A stretch of DNA of 36,546 nt from Deltaproteobacteria bacterium (lineage in GTDB: Bacteria > Myxococcota_A > Polyangia > Haliangiales > Haliangiaceae): positions 1 through 36,546 of the forward strand of contig JANXOM010000287.1 of the NCBI GenBank assembly GCA_025353585.1, written 5' to 3'. The notes under the pieces were generated by a model. That model ran no database searches, was not told the DNA's origin, and saw nothing but the letters and a program-made list of their open reading frames with translations. The translations under genes were made by a program, and so were the position numbers. This document shows positions 9,241 through 18,823 of the stretch, one piece after another (within the stretch, counting starts at the first letter, position 1; each line of letters starts with the position of its first letter).

Positions 9241-10239
9241 TCACCGGTCCCTCGGCAGCGCCCTGTAGCGGGCGAGCACGTGCTCGTGGCGGTCCTTGAT
9301 CCGCTCGAGGTACGAGTGTTCCCGAGCCCGGCCTGCCGCGTCGGCGGCCAGGGCCCCGATCCGACCGACGGTCCCGGCGAGGTCCGACACCGGTTTATCG
9401 ATGAAGCCGACCACGCCCAGGTCGGCGGCCTGCGCCGCGAGCGCGCCGTCCCGCCCCGCCGTCAGGAGGAACGCCGGCAGCCCGGGGATGCGCTCGCGGA
9501 GCTGGGCGAGCGTCGCGATGCCATCGATGCCCGGGAGCTGCGCGGCGATGATCGCGAGGTCGAACGCCTCGGTGGCGGCGGCCGCGTCCTCGCCCCGGAC
9601 GAACGCGTAGGTCGTGAGCCCGGCCGCCTCGAGGCGGTGCGCGAGCTCTTCGGCGAGCGGCCGATCGGGCTCGACGATCACGATCGCGGGCGGCCGCGCG
9701 CCGTTCTTGTCGTCGCGCCTGTCCTCGAGGGCCAGCGAGCGGCGCTCGGTCTTGATGAGGTCCTTGAGGAGATCCTCGACGATGCCGCGCAACGCAGCCG
9801 TGCTCTCGGCGTCGGCGAGCCGCTCCCGCTGGCGGAGCCACACGCGGGTCACGACCTGGCGGACGGCGGCGGTGCCCTCGAGCCCGAGGTCGATGAGATC
9901 GGCCGCGCCCGCCCGCACGCACGCGAGCATCAGCGTCGTGGGGGCCTCGTGGGTGACCGCGATGGGCGTGCACTGCGGCAGCACGAACAGCGCGCGCTTG
10001 ATCGCCTCCGTGGCCAGCCGTTGCTCGTCGGGATCGCCGCTCGTCAGCTCGCGCAGGTCGACGAGCAGCGCGGGCGGATTGGCGGGGGCGTGGCCGGCGA
10101 GCGCGGCGGCCGCGGAGACGTCCTCGACGGTCTGCGTCCCGATGCCGAGGCCGGCGAGGCGCTCGATGAGCACGCGCAGCGAGCCGGTCACGCCCTCGGG
10201 CGCGACGATGATGACGTGCAGCTCCGCCGCGACCGTCAC
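9241..10239 (-). CDS. Tandem degenerate receiver-domain protein
   Basis: The 332-residue protein has two receiver-like domains joined by a helical segment (about 130-175) and no output domain. Receiver 1 (about 7-125) keeps an Asp at 61 but lacks a recognisable switch Lys. Receiver 2 (about 186-300) keeps the acidic pair (E190, D192), the switch Thr (T260, LLTAG) and Lys (K282, DKPV), but the phospho-acceptor position is Ala232 in [13 protein letters not shown]. Neither domain therefore has the full receiver active site. A role as a protein-protein adaptor is an inference. The GTG start at 10237-10239 overlaps the acylase stop by 4 bases (GTGA). A coiled-coil-like tail follows receiver 2. Confidence 0.8.
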   Translation of the reverse strand: MTVAAELHVIIVAPEGVTGSLRVLIERLAGLGIGTQTVEDVSAAAALAGHAPANPPALLVDLRELTSGDPDEQRLATEAIKRALFVLPQCTPIAVTHEAPTTLMLACVRAGAADLIDLGLEGTAAVRQVVTRVWLRQRERLADAESTAALRGIVEDLLKDLIKTERRSLALEDRRDDKNGARPPAIVIVEPDRPLAEELAHRLEAAGLTTYAFVRGEDAAAATEAFDLAIIAAQLPGIDGIATLAQLRERIPGLPAFLLTAGRDGALAAQAADLGVVGFIDKPVSDLAGTVGRIGALAADAAGRAREHSYLERIKDRHEHVLARYRALPRDR

Positions 10240-13037
10240 GGCGCGTGGAAGTCCCAGCGGCTCTCGCCGGCCGCGAGGATCTCGGCCGTCGTGTAGGGCG
10301 CCGCGAACGTGGTGCCGGCGAGGTAATCGCCGTCGAGGAGGTCGCGATAGTGGGGATCGCGGCTGTCGAAGATCGTCCCGCCGGGGAGCGCGAGGCGCAC
10401 GGCGATCGGCGCGCCCGGCGTGGCCGTGGCGAGGAAGCGGAGCGCGGCGGCGGTGGTCGCGGCGAAGTCGGTGTCGGCGAGGCCGGGATCGCCGCCCGCG
10501 ACCGCGAACGCGTCACCGGCCAGCGGAAAGCCACGAGCTCCGACGGGGAGCGCGAGCGCGGTGTTCAGGACCTGGGGCGCGAGCGTGAGGTGATGCAGCG
10601 TGCCCCACCGCCACTGCGCCATGTCGGCCGTGCCGAATCCGTCGCTCGTCTCGAGGTGCTGCATGGCATCCCGCATCGCGACGAGCACCTGCACGGTGCA
10701 GCTGTCGTCGGACGTGGTGGACATATCGTCGCACACCACCGGCTGTTGGGTAGCGGGGCTCGTGACGAAGGCGTCCGGCGTGACGAGCATGCGGGTGACG
10801 ATGCGCACGAGCTGCCGGTCCCCGAGGCCGAACAGCGGCGTCTGCAGCGCCGCGAGCTCGTCGATGTAGCATCGCACGACGAAGAAATGCAGCCACGTCG
10901 CGAAGACAGCCGTGGCGGCGGCGTCGGCCAGGTCCGCCGCACGCGCGTCCGGGTCGGTCGCGGCGGGCGTTTCCCCCGACCAGCCCATCAGGAGACCGCG
11001 CGCCGCGACGAGGCGCGCGCGATCCGCGGCCGACAGCGCGGCGACGAACGGGCTGACGTCGGTCGGGTTCGCCTCGGGCGCGTCGAGGCGGCCGAGGGCG
11101 GCGAGGAGCGCCGGCACGAGCCGGGGCCCGAGCGTGCTGTGCGTGTCGGCCTGGATCCGCGCCATGTCGGCGGTGGTCACCGGGCCGGCGGCGGCGGCCG
11201 CGTCGAGGAGCGTGGTGATGCGGTCGGCGCGGAGGCCCGGGTCGTACGCCACGCCCGCGTAGAGCGGTCCTCCGTCGACGGCGGGCGCGCGGAGGCCGAT
11301 GTTGTCGAACGTCGCGCCGACCGGGTCGGCGTTCGCGCTGACGAGGTAGCCGACCGGCGGATCGATCGCGGCCGGGATGTAGCGCGCGGCGAGCGTACCC
11401 TCCCACTCGGCGGTGCCGTCCCCGGGCAGCGCGAAGAACGGCGCGAGGCCATCCTGCGCGGTCAGCGGGCTCCACGTCGTCGCGGCCGCGGCGCGCCGCG
11501 GGATCGCGGCGTTCGTCGACCAGCCGATGTGCCCCGCGCGGTCGATGAACGTGAAGCTCTGGCTGCCGTACGTGACGTCGGCGAGCGCGGCGAAGGCGGC
11601 GTGGACATCGTGCGCGTGCGCGAGGTGCCACAGCGCGCGCAGCTCGAGGGTCGGCCCGTCGCCGGTGGAGCGGACCGACAGCGCGGTCGCCGCGGTGCGC
11701 GGGACGAGCGCGTGATCGGCGAGGGTGGGCAGGATCGGGCCATGGTGGGGAACGACCTCGTAGGTCGCGGTGAGGGCGTGCGTGATCGCCCCGAGCGCGC
11801 CGATCTGGAGGGTCTCGGTGCGCGTGACGAGCGGGACCTCCGCGCCGCCGAACGTCACGCAGCTCGCGGCGGTGTTGGCGCGGCACGGCGTGATCGTCTC
11901 GACATAGAGGTCGTCGACGTCGTGCTCGCTCGGGGTGCCGGCCCACGCGAGGTCGCCGGTGCTGCCGAGGACGAGGCCGGGGATGCCGGGAACGGTGGCC
12001 CCCAGCGCGTCGATGGCGGTGTCGTCGCCCGGATCGCCGAAGATCAGGTGCACTGGATACAGCGTCGACGGATTGCCGAGCGCGAGGTGAGGGTCGGCGG
12101 CGAGCAGCGTGTCGCCGGCGGCGAGCGTGGGCCCGACGGCGAAGACGTTGCCCGTCGACGGGCCGCCGGGCGCCACGGCCAGCACCCCGCGCGCCGCGTC
12201 GAGCGCGGCCTGCGGGACGACCGGGCGCACGGCGGCGGCGGCGAGCGCGTCGGAGCGCGAACCGGTGTCGGGGCTGACGTTCGGAAACCCGGCGAGCGTG
12301 GCGCGCCGCCCGACGGGCGCGAGCGTGAACAGGTCGCGCGACAGGCCTCGGCGCGCGTGGGCGGCCGGATCCGTCGGCGGCGAGGCGTCGAACGTCGCGC
12401 GGAGGTGCTGGTAGAGCTCGGTCTGCGCCGCCTCGGCGGGCGCGGTCCACGCTGCCTGCCACGCGCACAGCCGCACGATCACCAGCGAGTCCACCGGCGT
12501 CCAGGGCACGAAGCGCGTGGGGTCGAAGCCCGCGAGCACCTGCGGGTCCATGCTCCACGCGCCGGCGCGCAGGTCCGCCGCGTACGCGTTGACGCCATCG
12601 GCGTAGCGCTGGAGCAAGGTCTGGAGCTCGACATCGTCCGGCGCGCCCGACGCCTGCAGCGTCGCCCACGTCCGGGTCGCGACCGCCGTCATCTGCTTCA
12701 CGCGCATCGCGAGATCGCTGTCGATGACGGCTGGATCGAGCGCGCCGTACAGCTCGGCGAGGGTCCCCGCGCCCGTCCGGCGCAGGATGTCCATCTGCGG
12801 CAGGCGATCGTGCGCGGTGACGTAGCCCTGGACGAAGCCGCCGTCGGCGACGGTCGCCGCCTGGATGTGCGCGATCCCGTGGCGATCGCGCGCCACGTAG
12901 ACCGGGGCGCCCAGGGACGCGGCGGTCGTGTCCGCGCCCGGCGGCAGCGCGCCAAACGGACCGGGCCCGAGATGATCGCCGGAGGCCGCCGCGCCTACGA
13001 GCGCGGCACTCACCAGCCCGAGGCGAAGCACGCGCAT
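10236..13037 (-). CDS. Penicillin-acylase-family (S45, Ntn-hydrolase) protein
   Basis: The 933-residue protein starts with a signal-like stretch (1-20), then follows the penicillin/N-acyl-homoserine-lactone acylase plan. The alpha-chain region has [13 protein letters not shown] (48-60) and [17 protein letters not shown] (71-87). The maturation region lies around 290-300, followed by [14 protein letters not shown] (311-324) and the downstream [18 protein letters not shown]. Family members are periplasmic, self-cleaving amidases whose nucleophile is the Ser (Cys/Thr in relatives) exposed directly before a conserved Asn. Here the residue before Asn297 is Gly (S294-T295-G296-N297), so the nucleophile is shifted or lost. 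The gene diverges from hemE by only 25 bases and is coupled to the receiver protein downstream. Substrate unknown. Confidence 0.85.
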   Translation of the reverse strand: MRVLRLGLVSAALVGAAASGDHLGPGPFGALPPGADTTAASLGAPVYVARDRHGIAHIQAATVADGGFVQGYVTAHDRLPQMDILRRTGAGTLAELYGALDPAVIDSDLAMRVKQMTAVATRTWATLQASGAPDDVELQTLLQRYADGVNAYAADLRAGAWSMDPQVLAGFDPTRFVPWTPVDSLVIVRLCAWQAAWTAPAEAAQTELYQHLRATFDASPPTDPAAHARRGLSRDLFTLAPVGRRATLAGFPNVSPDTGSRSDALAAAAVRPVVPQAALDAARGVLAVAPGGPSTGNVFAVGPTLAAGDTLLAADPHLALGNPSTLYPVHLIFGDPGDDTAIDALGATVPGIPGLVLGSTGDLAWAGTPSEHDVDDLYVETITPCRANTAASCVTFGGAEVPLVTRTETLQIGALGAITHALTATYEVVPHHGPILPTLADHALVPRTAATALSVRSTGDGPTLELRALWHLAHAHDVHAAFAALADVTYGSQSFTFIDRAGHIGWSTNAAIPRRAAAATTWSPLTAQDGLAPFFALPGDGTAEWEGTLAARYIPAAIDPPVGYLVSANADPVGATFDNIGLRAPAVDGGPLYAGVAYDPGLRADRITTLLDAAAAAGPVTTADMARIQADTHSTLGPRLVPALLAALGRLDAPEANPTDVSPFVAALSAADRARLVAARGLLMGWSGETPAATDPDARAADLADAAATAVFATWLHFFVVRCYIDELAALQTPLFGLGDRQLVRIVTRMLVTPDAFVTSPATQQPVVCDDMSTTSDDSCTVQVLVAMRDAMQHLETSDGFGTADMAQWRWGTLHHLTLAPQVLNTALALPVGARGFPLAGDAFAVAGGDPGLADTDFAATTAAALRFLATATPGAPIAVRLALPGGTIFDSRDPHYRDLLDGDYLAGTTFAAPYTTAEILAAGESRWDFHAP

Positions 13038-13045
13038 GCCCCGCT

Positions 13046-13051
13046 ATCGTA
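13046..13051 (-). promoter_or_regulatory. Putative -10 (TACGAT) of the acylase gene
   Basis: On the minus strand TACGAT ends 8 bases before the acylase ATG at 13037. It overlaps the putative hemE -10 on the other strand (13050-13055), so the two promoters could exclude one another. Confidence 0.35.
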
Positions 13052-13055
13052 TAGT
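13050..13055 (+). promoter_or_regulatory. Putative -10 (TATAGT), leaderless hemE start
   Basis: TATAGT ends 7 bases before the hemE ATG at 13063. Any -35 element would have to lie inside the start of the divergent acylase gene. Confidence 0.45.
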
Positions 13056-13062
13056 GCGGCCG

Positions 13063-14115
13063 ATGTCCGAGCACCTGTTCCTGCGCGCGTGTCGTCGAGA
13101 GCCCGTCCCGCGCACGCCCGTGTGGATGATGCGGCAAGCGGGGCGCTACTTGCCGGCGTACCGGGCCACGCGCGCCAAGGCGGGCTCGTTCCTGACGCTC
13201 TGCCGCACGCCGGAGCTCGCCTGCGAGGTCACGCTGCAGCCGATCGACGAGTACGGCTTCGACGCGGCGATCCTGTTCTCCGACATCTTGATCACGTTGC
13301 CCCCGATGGGCATCGACGTCACGTTCCCGGAGGCGGGTCCGAAGATCCCGTCGCCGGTGCGCACGAGCGCCGAGATCGCGCAGCTCGGCATCCCGGATCC
13401 GAACGACGACCTGCGCTACGTCATGGACGCGATCCGGGCGATCAAGGTCGGCCTCTCCGGGCGCGTGCCGCTGATCGGCTTCGCGGGCGCGCCGCTGACG
13501 ATGATGACGTACGCCGTCGAGGGCGGCGGGTCCAAGGACTACGCGAAGACCAAGGCGATGCTGTACGGCGCGCCCAAGGACGCGCACGCGCTCCTCGACA
13601 AGCTGGCGAAGACCTGCACGAGCTACCTCGAGGCGCAGGTGACCGCGGGCGTGGACTGCGTCCAGATCTTCGACAGCTGGGGCGGCATCGTCTCGCCGGG
13701 CGACTTCCGCGAGTTCCCGCTGCGCTACGCGAAGCGCGTCATCGAGGGGCTGCGCGGGAGCAAGACGTGGATGCGCGGCGAGGGCGTGCCGATCATCTAC
13801 TTCGTCAACGGCTGCGCGCCGTACCTCGACGACTACGCGAGCAGCGGGGCGGACGTGCTCGGCGTCGACTGGCGCGTCGGGATCGATGACGTACGCCGCC
13901 GGGTCGGCGACGGGGTCGCGCTGCAGGGCAACCTCGATCCGGGCGCCTTGTTCGCGAGCCCCTCCGAGATCCGCTCGCGGGTCGCGGATATCCTGGCCCG
14001 GGCGGGCGCGGACGGTCACATCTTCAACCTCGGGCACGGCGTCCTGCCCGAGACGAACCCGGAGCACGTGCGCGCGATGGTGACCGCGGTGCGCGAGCTG
14101 TCGGCCAAGGCGTAA
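13063..14115 (+). CDS. hemE: Uroporphyrinogen decarboxylase
   Basis: This 350-residue enzyme decarboxylates the four acetate side chains of uroporphyrinogen III to give coproporphyrinogen III in haem synthesis (cytoplasm). The family signature [13 protein letters not shown] lies at about 19-31 and includes the substrate-binding Arg residues; FSDIL at about 78 contains the essential Asp; [12 protein letters not shown] and the C-terminal [13 protein letters not shown] are also conserved. The length is normal. The start at 13063 ([10 protein letters not shown]) was chosen over the in-frame ATG at 13036 because the latter codon overlaps the divergent gene start and precedes the putative -10. hemG follows after 4 bases. 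Confidence 0.95.
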   Translation: MSEHLFLRACRREPVPRTPVWMMRQAGRYLPAYRATRAKAGSFLTLCRTPELACEVTLQPIDEYGFDAAILFSDILITLPPMGIDVTFPEAGPKIPSPVRTSAEIAQLGIPDPNDDLRYVMDAIRAIKVGLSGRVPLIGFAGAPLTMMTYAVEGGGSKDYAKTKAMLYGAPKDAHALLDKLAKTCTSYLEAQVTAGVDCVQIFDSWGGIVSPGDFREFPLRYAKRVIEGLRGSKTWMRGEGVPIIYFVNGCAPYLDDYASSGADVLGVDWRVGIDDVRRRVGDGVALQGNLDPGALFASPSEIRSRVADILARAGADGHIFNLGHGVLPETNPEHVRAMVTAVRELSAKA

Positions 14116-14119
14116 CGGG

Positions 14120-15478
14120 ATGCGCGTCTGCGTGATCGGAGGCGGGCTCGGCGGGCTCGCGGCCGCGCGTGCGCTCGTGCGCGCGGGCCATGACGTGCAG
14201 GTCCGCGAGGCCGCGCCCCGGGCCGGCGGCGTGATCGGCAGCTCGCGGGTCGACGGCTTCCTGCGCGAGCACGCGGCGAGCTCGTTCCTCGGCGGGCCGG
14301 CGCACGGCGCGCTGGCGCTGTGCCAGGAGCTCGGCGTGGACGTCGTGAAGGCGGCGGCGGCGGCGAAGCGGCGGTGGATCTTTCTCGACGGCAAGCTGCG
14401 CGCGTTGCCGCAGAGCCCGCTCGCGTTCGCGCGGAGCGATCTGCTCACGTGGCGCGGCAAGCTCGACGTCCTGCGCGAGCCCCTCCGGCCGGGGCGCACG
14501 CCGGGCGAAGACGAGTCGGTGCACGCCTTCGCCGCGCGGCGGTTCGGCGCGGAGGCGGCGCGCGCGATCGTGGCGCCGTTCGTGACCGGCGTGTTCGCGG
14601 CGGACGCGCACGACGTCTCGCTCGAGGCGGGCTTCCCGAGGCTGGCGGCGTTCGACGAGGCCGGCGGCGTGGTGCGCGGGATGCTCGGCAGTGTGGTGGC
14701 GGCGATCAGAGGAAGCGTCGGGGGCCGGGGCCCTCGGACGGCAGAGGTGAAGACGCGATCGGGGATGTGGGCCCCGCGGGCCGGCGTGGGCGCGCTGGTC
14801 GACGCGCTGGCGGCCGAGCTCGGCGACCGGGTCCAGCGGGCGACGCGCGTCGAGGCGATCGAGCTGTCGGCGGAGGGCTCGCGCGTCGACGGCGAGCGGT
14901 TCGGCGCGGTCGTGCTCGCGATGCCGGCGCAGCTCGCGACCTCGCTCGTGCCGGCGGGCAGCGAGCTCGCGATCCGGCTCGCGGCCTTCACGCGCGCACC
15001 CGCGGCGCAGGTGTACCTCGGGTTCCGCGCGGGGCCGGAGACCGCGGCGGCGGCGGACGGCTTCGGCTTCCTCGTCGCGCAGGGCGAAGAGCTGCGGACG
15101 CTCGGCGTGGTCTTCGAGTCGACGGTCTGGCCGGAGCGGGCCCCCGCGGGGCACGTGCTGCTGCGCTGTATCCTCGGCGGGGCACGGGATCCAGACGCAG
15201 CGGGGCTCCTCGACGAAGAGCTGGTCGCGATCGCGCGCCGGGACATCGAGCACGCGCTCGGCATCGGCGGCGAGCCGGTGCACGCGAGCGTGGTGCGCTG
15301 GCCGCGCGGGATCGCGCAGTATCGCGTCGGACACAAGGATCGTGTGCGCGAGGCGGTGGCGGCGGCGCGCCCGGCGCGCGTGGTGCTCGCGGGCGCGGAC
15401 TATCGCGGGCCGGGGGTCAATGACCTGTGCGTCGATGCGGACGTGGTGGCGGCCGAGGTCGCACAGTGGCGCGCATGA
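14120..15478 (+). CDS. hemG: Protoporphyrinogen oxidase, FAD-dependent (HemG/HemY type)
   Basis: This 452-residue flavoprotein opens with the Rossmann FAD motif VIGGGLGGLAAARAL (5-19) and an acidic beta-2 end (REAAPRAGG). The central part contains ADAHDVSLEAGFPRL, a hallmark of oxygen-dependent protoporphyrinogen or coproporphyrinogen oxidases. The C-terminal part has VVRWPRGIAQY and a closing FAD-contact region, LAGADYRGPGVNDLC. The enzyme converts protoporphyrinogen IX to protoporphyrin IX (or the coproporphyrin equivalent); which of the two cannot be decided by eye. It lies 4 bases after hemE, consistent with one operon. The lipoprotein gene overlaps its stop by ATGA. Databases name this family both hemG and hemY. 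Confidence 0.93.
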   Translation: MRVCVIGGGLGGLAAARALVRAGHDVQVREAAPRAGGVIGSSRVDGFLREHAASSFLGGPAHGALALCQELGVDVVKAAAAAKRRWIFLDGKLRALPQSPLAFARSDLLTWRGKLDVLREPLRPGRTPGEDESVHAFAARRFGAEAARAIVAPFVTGVFAADAHDVSLEAGFPRLAAFDEAGGVVRGMLGSVVAAIRGSVGGRGPRTAEVKTRSGMWAPRAGVGALVDALAAELGDRVQRATRVEAIELSAEGSRVDGERFGAVVLAMPAQLATSLVPAGSELAIRLAAFTRAPAAQVYLGFRAGPETAAAADGFGFLVAQGEELRTLGVVFESTVWPERAPAGHVLLRCILGGARDPDAAGLLDEELVAIARRDIEHALGIGGEPVHASVVRWPRGIAQYRVGHKDRVREAVAAARPARVVLAGADYRGPGVNDLCVDADVVAAEVAQWRA

Positions 15479-16290
15479 ACACGCTGATCGCGGCGGCCGT
15501 GCTGCTCGGCGGCTGCGGCGGGAAGAGCGCCGCCCTCGATGCGCGCTCGGCGCCGAAGCCCGGGAGCGCGGATGCAGCGGCGCCCGCGGGGCCGGGGGCG
15601 GGCTCGGGCTGGAGTGCCCCGAAGCAGACCGGCGATGCGCAGGTGCGTGTCGAGTGGAGAGCGCCGCCGGCCGCGCTGCGCACGGCGACGGGCCGTGATG
15701 GCTGCGGCAAGCCGAACCGCGCCGCGGTCGAGCCGACGTCGACGTGGGGCATCCCCGACGTCGCCGTGTGGTTCGACGGCGCGCCGACCGCGGCGCCGGC
15801 CGGGACCGTGCGCGTCGCGCTCGGGCCGTGTCTCGCCACCCCGCGCGTGTCCATCGCGCACCCGGGCGCCACGCTCGCCGTCACGAGCGCGACCGAAGGC
15901 CCGCTCGCCGCGCGCGTGGTGCACGGCGGAGACCCGGCGCAGCGCGGCGGCAAGCCGAGCCCGCCGGAGACCCCGCTGCTGCTGCCCGTGATCGGCCACG
16001 AGGTCGACCTGCTGCTCGCGGCCCCCGCGCTCGACGATGTCGAGGCGCTCGCCAGCGGGGCGTGGGTCGTCACCGTGGCGACGGCGGCCGGCGTCACCGA
16101 CGCGCAAGGGCAGGTCGTGCTGCGCGACCTCCCCGTCGGCGCGCACGCGGTCACGGCGTGGTTGCCGGAGCGCGGGACGGCCGGCGCGCGCGTCGCGCAC
16201 GGCTCCATCGACGTGCTGCCGGGCGGGCTCGCGGAGCTGACGCTGGATCTCGCCGCGGGGTCTGATGCTCCGCCGGAGCCTGCACGATGA
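15475..16290 (+). CDS. Putative lipoprotein with a C-terminal beta-sandwich-like domain
   Basis: The 271-residue product has a short lipoprotein signal: MNTLIAAAVLLGGC, lipobox LGGC with Cys14. A flexible Ala/Gly/Pro/Ser segment (about 15-55) follows, then a strand-rich domain with the phrases GIPDVAVWFDG, ATLAVTSATEGPL and LPVIGHEVDLLLAA. It ends in an Ig-like or carboxypeptidase-regulatory-like stretch (DAQGQVVLRDLPVGAHAVTAWLP). Similar modules occur in periplasmic cupredoxin-like and carrier-binding proteins, but no metal-binding set is clear, so no function is claimed. It starts inside the hemG stop (ATGA) and ends inside the start of the Rsm22 gene (ATGA), so it is firmly part of the haem operon. 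Confidence 0.75.
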   Translation: MNTLIAAAVLLGGCGGKSAALDARSAPKPGSADAAAPAGPGAGSGWSAPKQTGDAQVRVEWRAPPAALRTATGRDGCGKPNRAAVEPTSTWGIPDVAVWFDGAPTAAPAGTVRVALGPCLATPRVSIAHPGATLAVTSATEGPLAARVVHGGDPAQRGGKPSPPETPLLLPVIGHEVDLLLAAPALDDVEALASGAWVVTVATAAGVTDAQGQVVLRDLPVGAHAVTAWLPERGTAGARVAHGSIDVLPGGLAELTLDLAAGSDAPPEPAR

Positions 16291-17411
16291 GCACCTGGAT
16301 CGTCCCGCTCGCCCTCGAGGAAGCCGCGTGGGAGGCCGCGCGCGTCGAGGTTGGCGAGGCGAAGGTCACCGAGGCCGCGCTCGCGCGCTCCGTCGTCGAT
16401 CGGTCGCTGCGCTACACGAGCGAGCGCGATCGGCTCGCGACGCCCTCGGACCCGGTCGGCGACCTGGCTGCGCGAGCCACGTTCTTCACCGTCGCCGACG
16501 CGATCAAGATCGCGATCCCGCTGCGCGAGCTCCTCGCCGCGGGCGCGCTCCCCACCGGCCGGCCGCTACGCATCGTAGACCTCGGCGCGGGCTGCGGCGC
16601 GATGACGCTCGGCGCGCTCGCGGTGCTCGACGTGCCGCTCGCGGTGACCGCGATCGACCACGACGTCCGCGCGCTTCGCATCGCCGCCGCCGCGTGCAAG
16701 GCATTCGCGGCCTCGCGCGACGTCCCGCTCGTCATCCACACGCGCCCCGGCGACGTGGCGACGGCGCCGTTACCGGCCTGTGACCTCGTCCTCCTCGGCA
16801 GCGTGCTCAACGAGCTCCCCGGGGATGCGCCGCTCGGCGTCGTGCAGCGCGCGCTCGCGGCCGTCGGTCCCGATGGCGCCGTGATCGTCGTCGAGCCGGC
16901 GCTGCGGGAGACGTCGCGTGCGCTGCACGGGATTCGCGACGCGATGATCGCGGCGGGGGCGCACGTGTTCGCCCCGTGCACGCGGACGAGCGCGCCATGC
17001 CCGATGCTCGCGGACGAGCGCGACTGGTGTCACGAGGATCGCCCGGTCCAGCTGCCCACGCGCACGGGCACGCTCGCGCGACGCACGCACTTGCGCGACG
17101 CCGGCCTCCGCTTCAGCTACCTCGTGCTCCGGCATGCCGCCGAGCCGCGCCTCGCTTCCGGCGCCGCGTGGCGCGTGGTCAGCGCGCCGATGCCCGATAA
17201 GGGCAAGCTCGAGCTGTTCGGCTGCGGCGAGCCCGGCCGCGTGACGCTGCGCTTGCTCAAGCGCAACCGCGCGGATGGTAACCGGGGCGTCGAGCGCGCG
17301 CGGCGCGGTGACGCGCTGACGATCGCGGCGCCGGTGGTGGACGACCGGGTCGAGGTCGGTCGCGACACGGCGGTCGAGCGTACCGACCCGTCGGCCCCCG
17401 CGAAGCCGTAG
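16287..17411 (+). CDS. Rsm22-type small-ribosomal-subunit methyltransferase
   Basis: The 374-residue protein has an N-terminal helical part with SERDRLATPSDP and a Rossmann methyltransferase core: SAM motif VDLGAGCGAMT at 97-107 and motif IV-like LVLLGSVLNELPGD at 167-180. Four Cys (231, 238, 248, 313) are arranged like the [4Fe-4S] ligands reported for the mitochondrial homologue METTL17 (C-x5-C-x7-C then a distant C), in APCTRTSAPCPM, DWCHEDRP and ELFGCGEPG. Rsm22/METTL17 proteins act on small-subunit rRNA assembly, with the cluster needed for function; methyl transfer by the bacterial protein is inferred from family. It is ATGA-coupled to the lipoprotein gene and ends 9 bases from the convergent PP2C gene. 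Confidence 0.85.
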   Translation: MSTWIVPLALEEAAWEAARVEVGEAKVTEAALARSVVDRSLRYTSERDRLATPSDPVGDLAARATFFTVADAIKIAIPLRELLAAGALPTGRPLRIVDLGAGCGAMTLGALAVLDVPLAVTAIDHDVRALRIAAAACKAFAASRDVPLVIHTRPGDVATAPLPACDLVLLGSVLNELPGDAPLGVVQRALAAVGPDGAVIVVEPALRETSRALHGIRDAMIAAGAHVFAPCTRTSAPCPMLADERDWCHEDRPVQLPTRTGTLARRTHLRDAGLRFSYLVLRHAAEPRLASGAAWRVVSAPMPDKGKLELFGCGEPGRVTLRLLKRNRADGNRGVERARRGDALTIAAPVVDDRVEVGRDTAVERTDPSAPAKP

Positions 17412-17423
17412 CGGCGAGCGCTA
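17409..17423. repeat. Inverted repeat holding the stop codons of rsm22-like and PP2C genes
   Basis: TAGCG-GCGAG-CGCTA is a perfect 5-base dyad formed by the two facing TAG stop codons and their flanks. It is a second example of the arrangement at 1704-1717. Confidence 0.5.
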
Positions 17424-18767
17424 CTTCTTTGGCGGATCGGGGAGCGGATCGTGGACGGCGGCACGAGGCTCGCCGGTCGTCTCGCTGTCGGGCGTGGCGG
17501 CCTCGGCCGCCTCGGCGGCTTCGGCTTCGGCCTTGCGGGCGGCCGCGGCCAGGATCCGACCGGTGTCGGCGGTGGCGATGTCCGTTGGCGTGCCGTCGGT
17601 CGGCGCGCCGCTGCCCGCAGCGGCCGCAGCATCCGAGACCGACTTCGGGGAGAGCGGCGCCACCACGACGGGGGACTCGAGCGTCGGCGCGAAGGGCTTG
17701 GCCGCTGGGTCGGTGGTGACGACGTGGTGCTCGCCGGCCTTCGCGCCGGCTTCCGTCGGTGGCACCGTGTCCGAGGCCGCGAACGCGCGCATCGGCTGCG
17801 TCGCGCGGACCGAGCCTGGCGACACCTCGTTGAGCTTCGCGCCGAGGAGGCGGTCGCTCGCCGGGATGAACGCGGTCTCGGTGACCTCGTCGTGCATGAA
17901 CGGGTTCGCGCTATCGAGATCGATGGGCTGCGTGGACTGACCATCGAGCGCGCCCGGGACCGCCTCGGCGACCTCCATCACCTGGAGGACGACGCCCGTG
18001 ATGTTGTCGTGGCCGCCACGCGTCTTCGCGAGCTCGACCATCTCCTTGAGGGCGTCGCCGGGCCTCGCCTCGGAGAGCTTGCTCGCGATCTCCTCGTCCG
18101 ACGGAAAATAGTCATGGAGGCCGTCGCTGCAGAGCAGCATCCGGTCGCCGCGCTTGAGGGTGACGTGCGCCATCTCGACGCCGACGTCCGCGGACACGCC
18201 GATCGCGTTGACGAGGATCGTGCGCAGCGGCGAGACCTGCGCCTCCTCGATCGTGAGCTTGCCCTCGATGACGAGGACCTCGGCGACGGTGTGGTCCGTC
18301 GTGATCTGCGAGGTGCGGCCGTCACGGATGAGATAGGTGCGGCTGTCGCCGACGTGGGCGACGAACGCCTCGGGGCCCGCGACGACGACGACGTCGAGCG
18401 TCGTGCCCATGCCGGCCTTGTCGGGCTCGTTCTGGCCGCGCTGGAACACGGCCTGGTGGGCCTGCAGCACGGCGGTCTGGAGCAGCTGGACCAGGCCGCG
18501 GCGCCCGACGTCCGTCGGGTTCGCGGTGAACGCGTCGATCTCGGCGCGCTGGGCCTCGAGGGTCTCGCGGACGGTCTGCACGGCCATGGCCGACGCGACC
18601 TCACCCGCGGCGTGTCCGCCCATGCCATCGGCAACGATGAAGAACCCGTGGCTCGGGTCCTTGAAGGCCGAGTCCTCGTTGTGCTCCCGCACCATCCCCA
18701 CGTCGGTCTCGAGCCAGGTCTCGAGTGTCACGCGCGTGGCCTCGTCTTTTTGGACTCCGGCCTCCAT
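17421..18767 (-). CDS. PP2C-type Ser/Thr protein phosphatase with disordered C-terminal tail
   Basis: This 448-residue protein has a complete PP2C (Stp1/PrpC-like) catalytic domain in residues 14-265: [10 protein letters not shown] (26-35), [12 protein letters not shown] (45-56, metal-binding Asp47), [19 protein letters not shown] and [10 protein letters not shown] (metal Asp). It removes phosphate from Ser/Thr residues and opposes Hanks-type kinases; no kinase gene is in the window. From about 270 the chain becomes Ala/Pro/Thr-rich with DPLPDPPKK at the end and no transmembrane helix, so the enzyme is cytoplasmic with a long disordered tail. The ATG at 18767 has a possible AAGG ribosome-binding site just upstream. 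It lies 56 bases downstream of the methyltransferase gene. Confidence 0.92.
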   Translation of the reverse strand: MEAGVQKDEATRVTLETWLETDVGMVREHNEDSAFKDPSHGFFIVADGMGGHAAGEVASAMAVQTVRETLEAQRAEIDAFTANPTDVGRRGLVQLLQTAVLQAHQAVFQRGQNEPDKAGMGTTLDVVVVAGPEAFVAHVGDSRTYLIRDGRTSQITTDHTVAEVLVIEGKLTIEEAQVSPLRTILVNAIGVSADVGVEMAHVTLKRGDRMLLCSDGLHDYFPSDEEIASKLSEARPGDALKEMVELAKTRGGHDNITGVVLQVMEVAEAVPGALDGQSTQPIDLDSANPFMHDEVTETAFIPASDRLLGAKLNEVSPGSVRATQPMRAFAASDTVPPTEAGAKAGEHHVVTTDPAAKPFAPTLESPVVVAPLSPKSVSDAAAAAGSGAPTDGTPTDIATADTGRILAAAARKAEAEAAEAAEAATPDSETTGEPRAAVHDPLPDPPKK

Positions 18768-18823
18768 GCCTTATCGCCCGCAGCATCGCTTGGGGACACT
18801 CGCACCGCAAGCTCTGGAACGGC

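Noticed and set aside
10245..13889. A 1214-codon open frame on the plus strand opposite the acylase gene
   Set aside because: It is Arg/Gly/Asp-rich low-complexity sequence with no domain, a shadow caused by the high GC content at third codon positions of the real gene.
10513..15336. A 1607-codon open frame on the minus strand across hemE, hemG and part of the acylase gene
   Set aside because: It contradicts hemE and hemG, which have full family motifs on the other strand, and its translation is Arg/Ala-rich without any motif.
18150..18770. Search for a Hanks-type kinase beside the PP2C phosphatase
   Set aside because: No kinase motifs (HRD, DFG) were found in any neighbouring gene.
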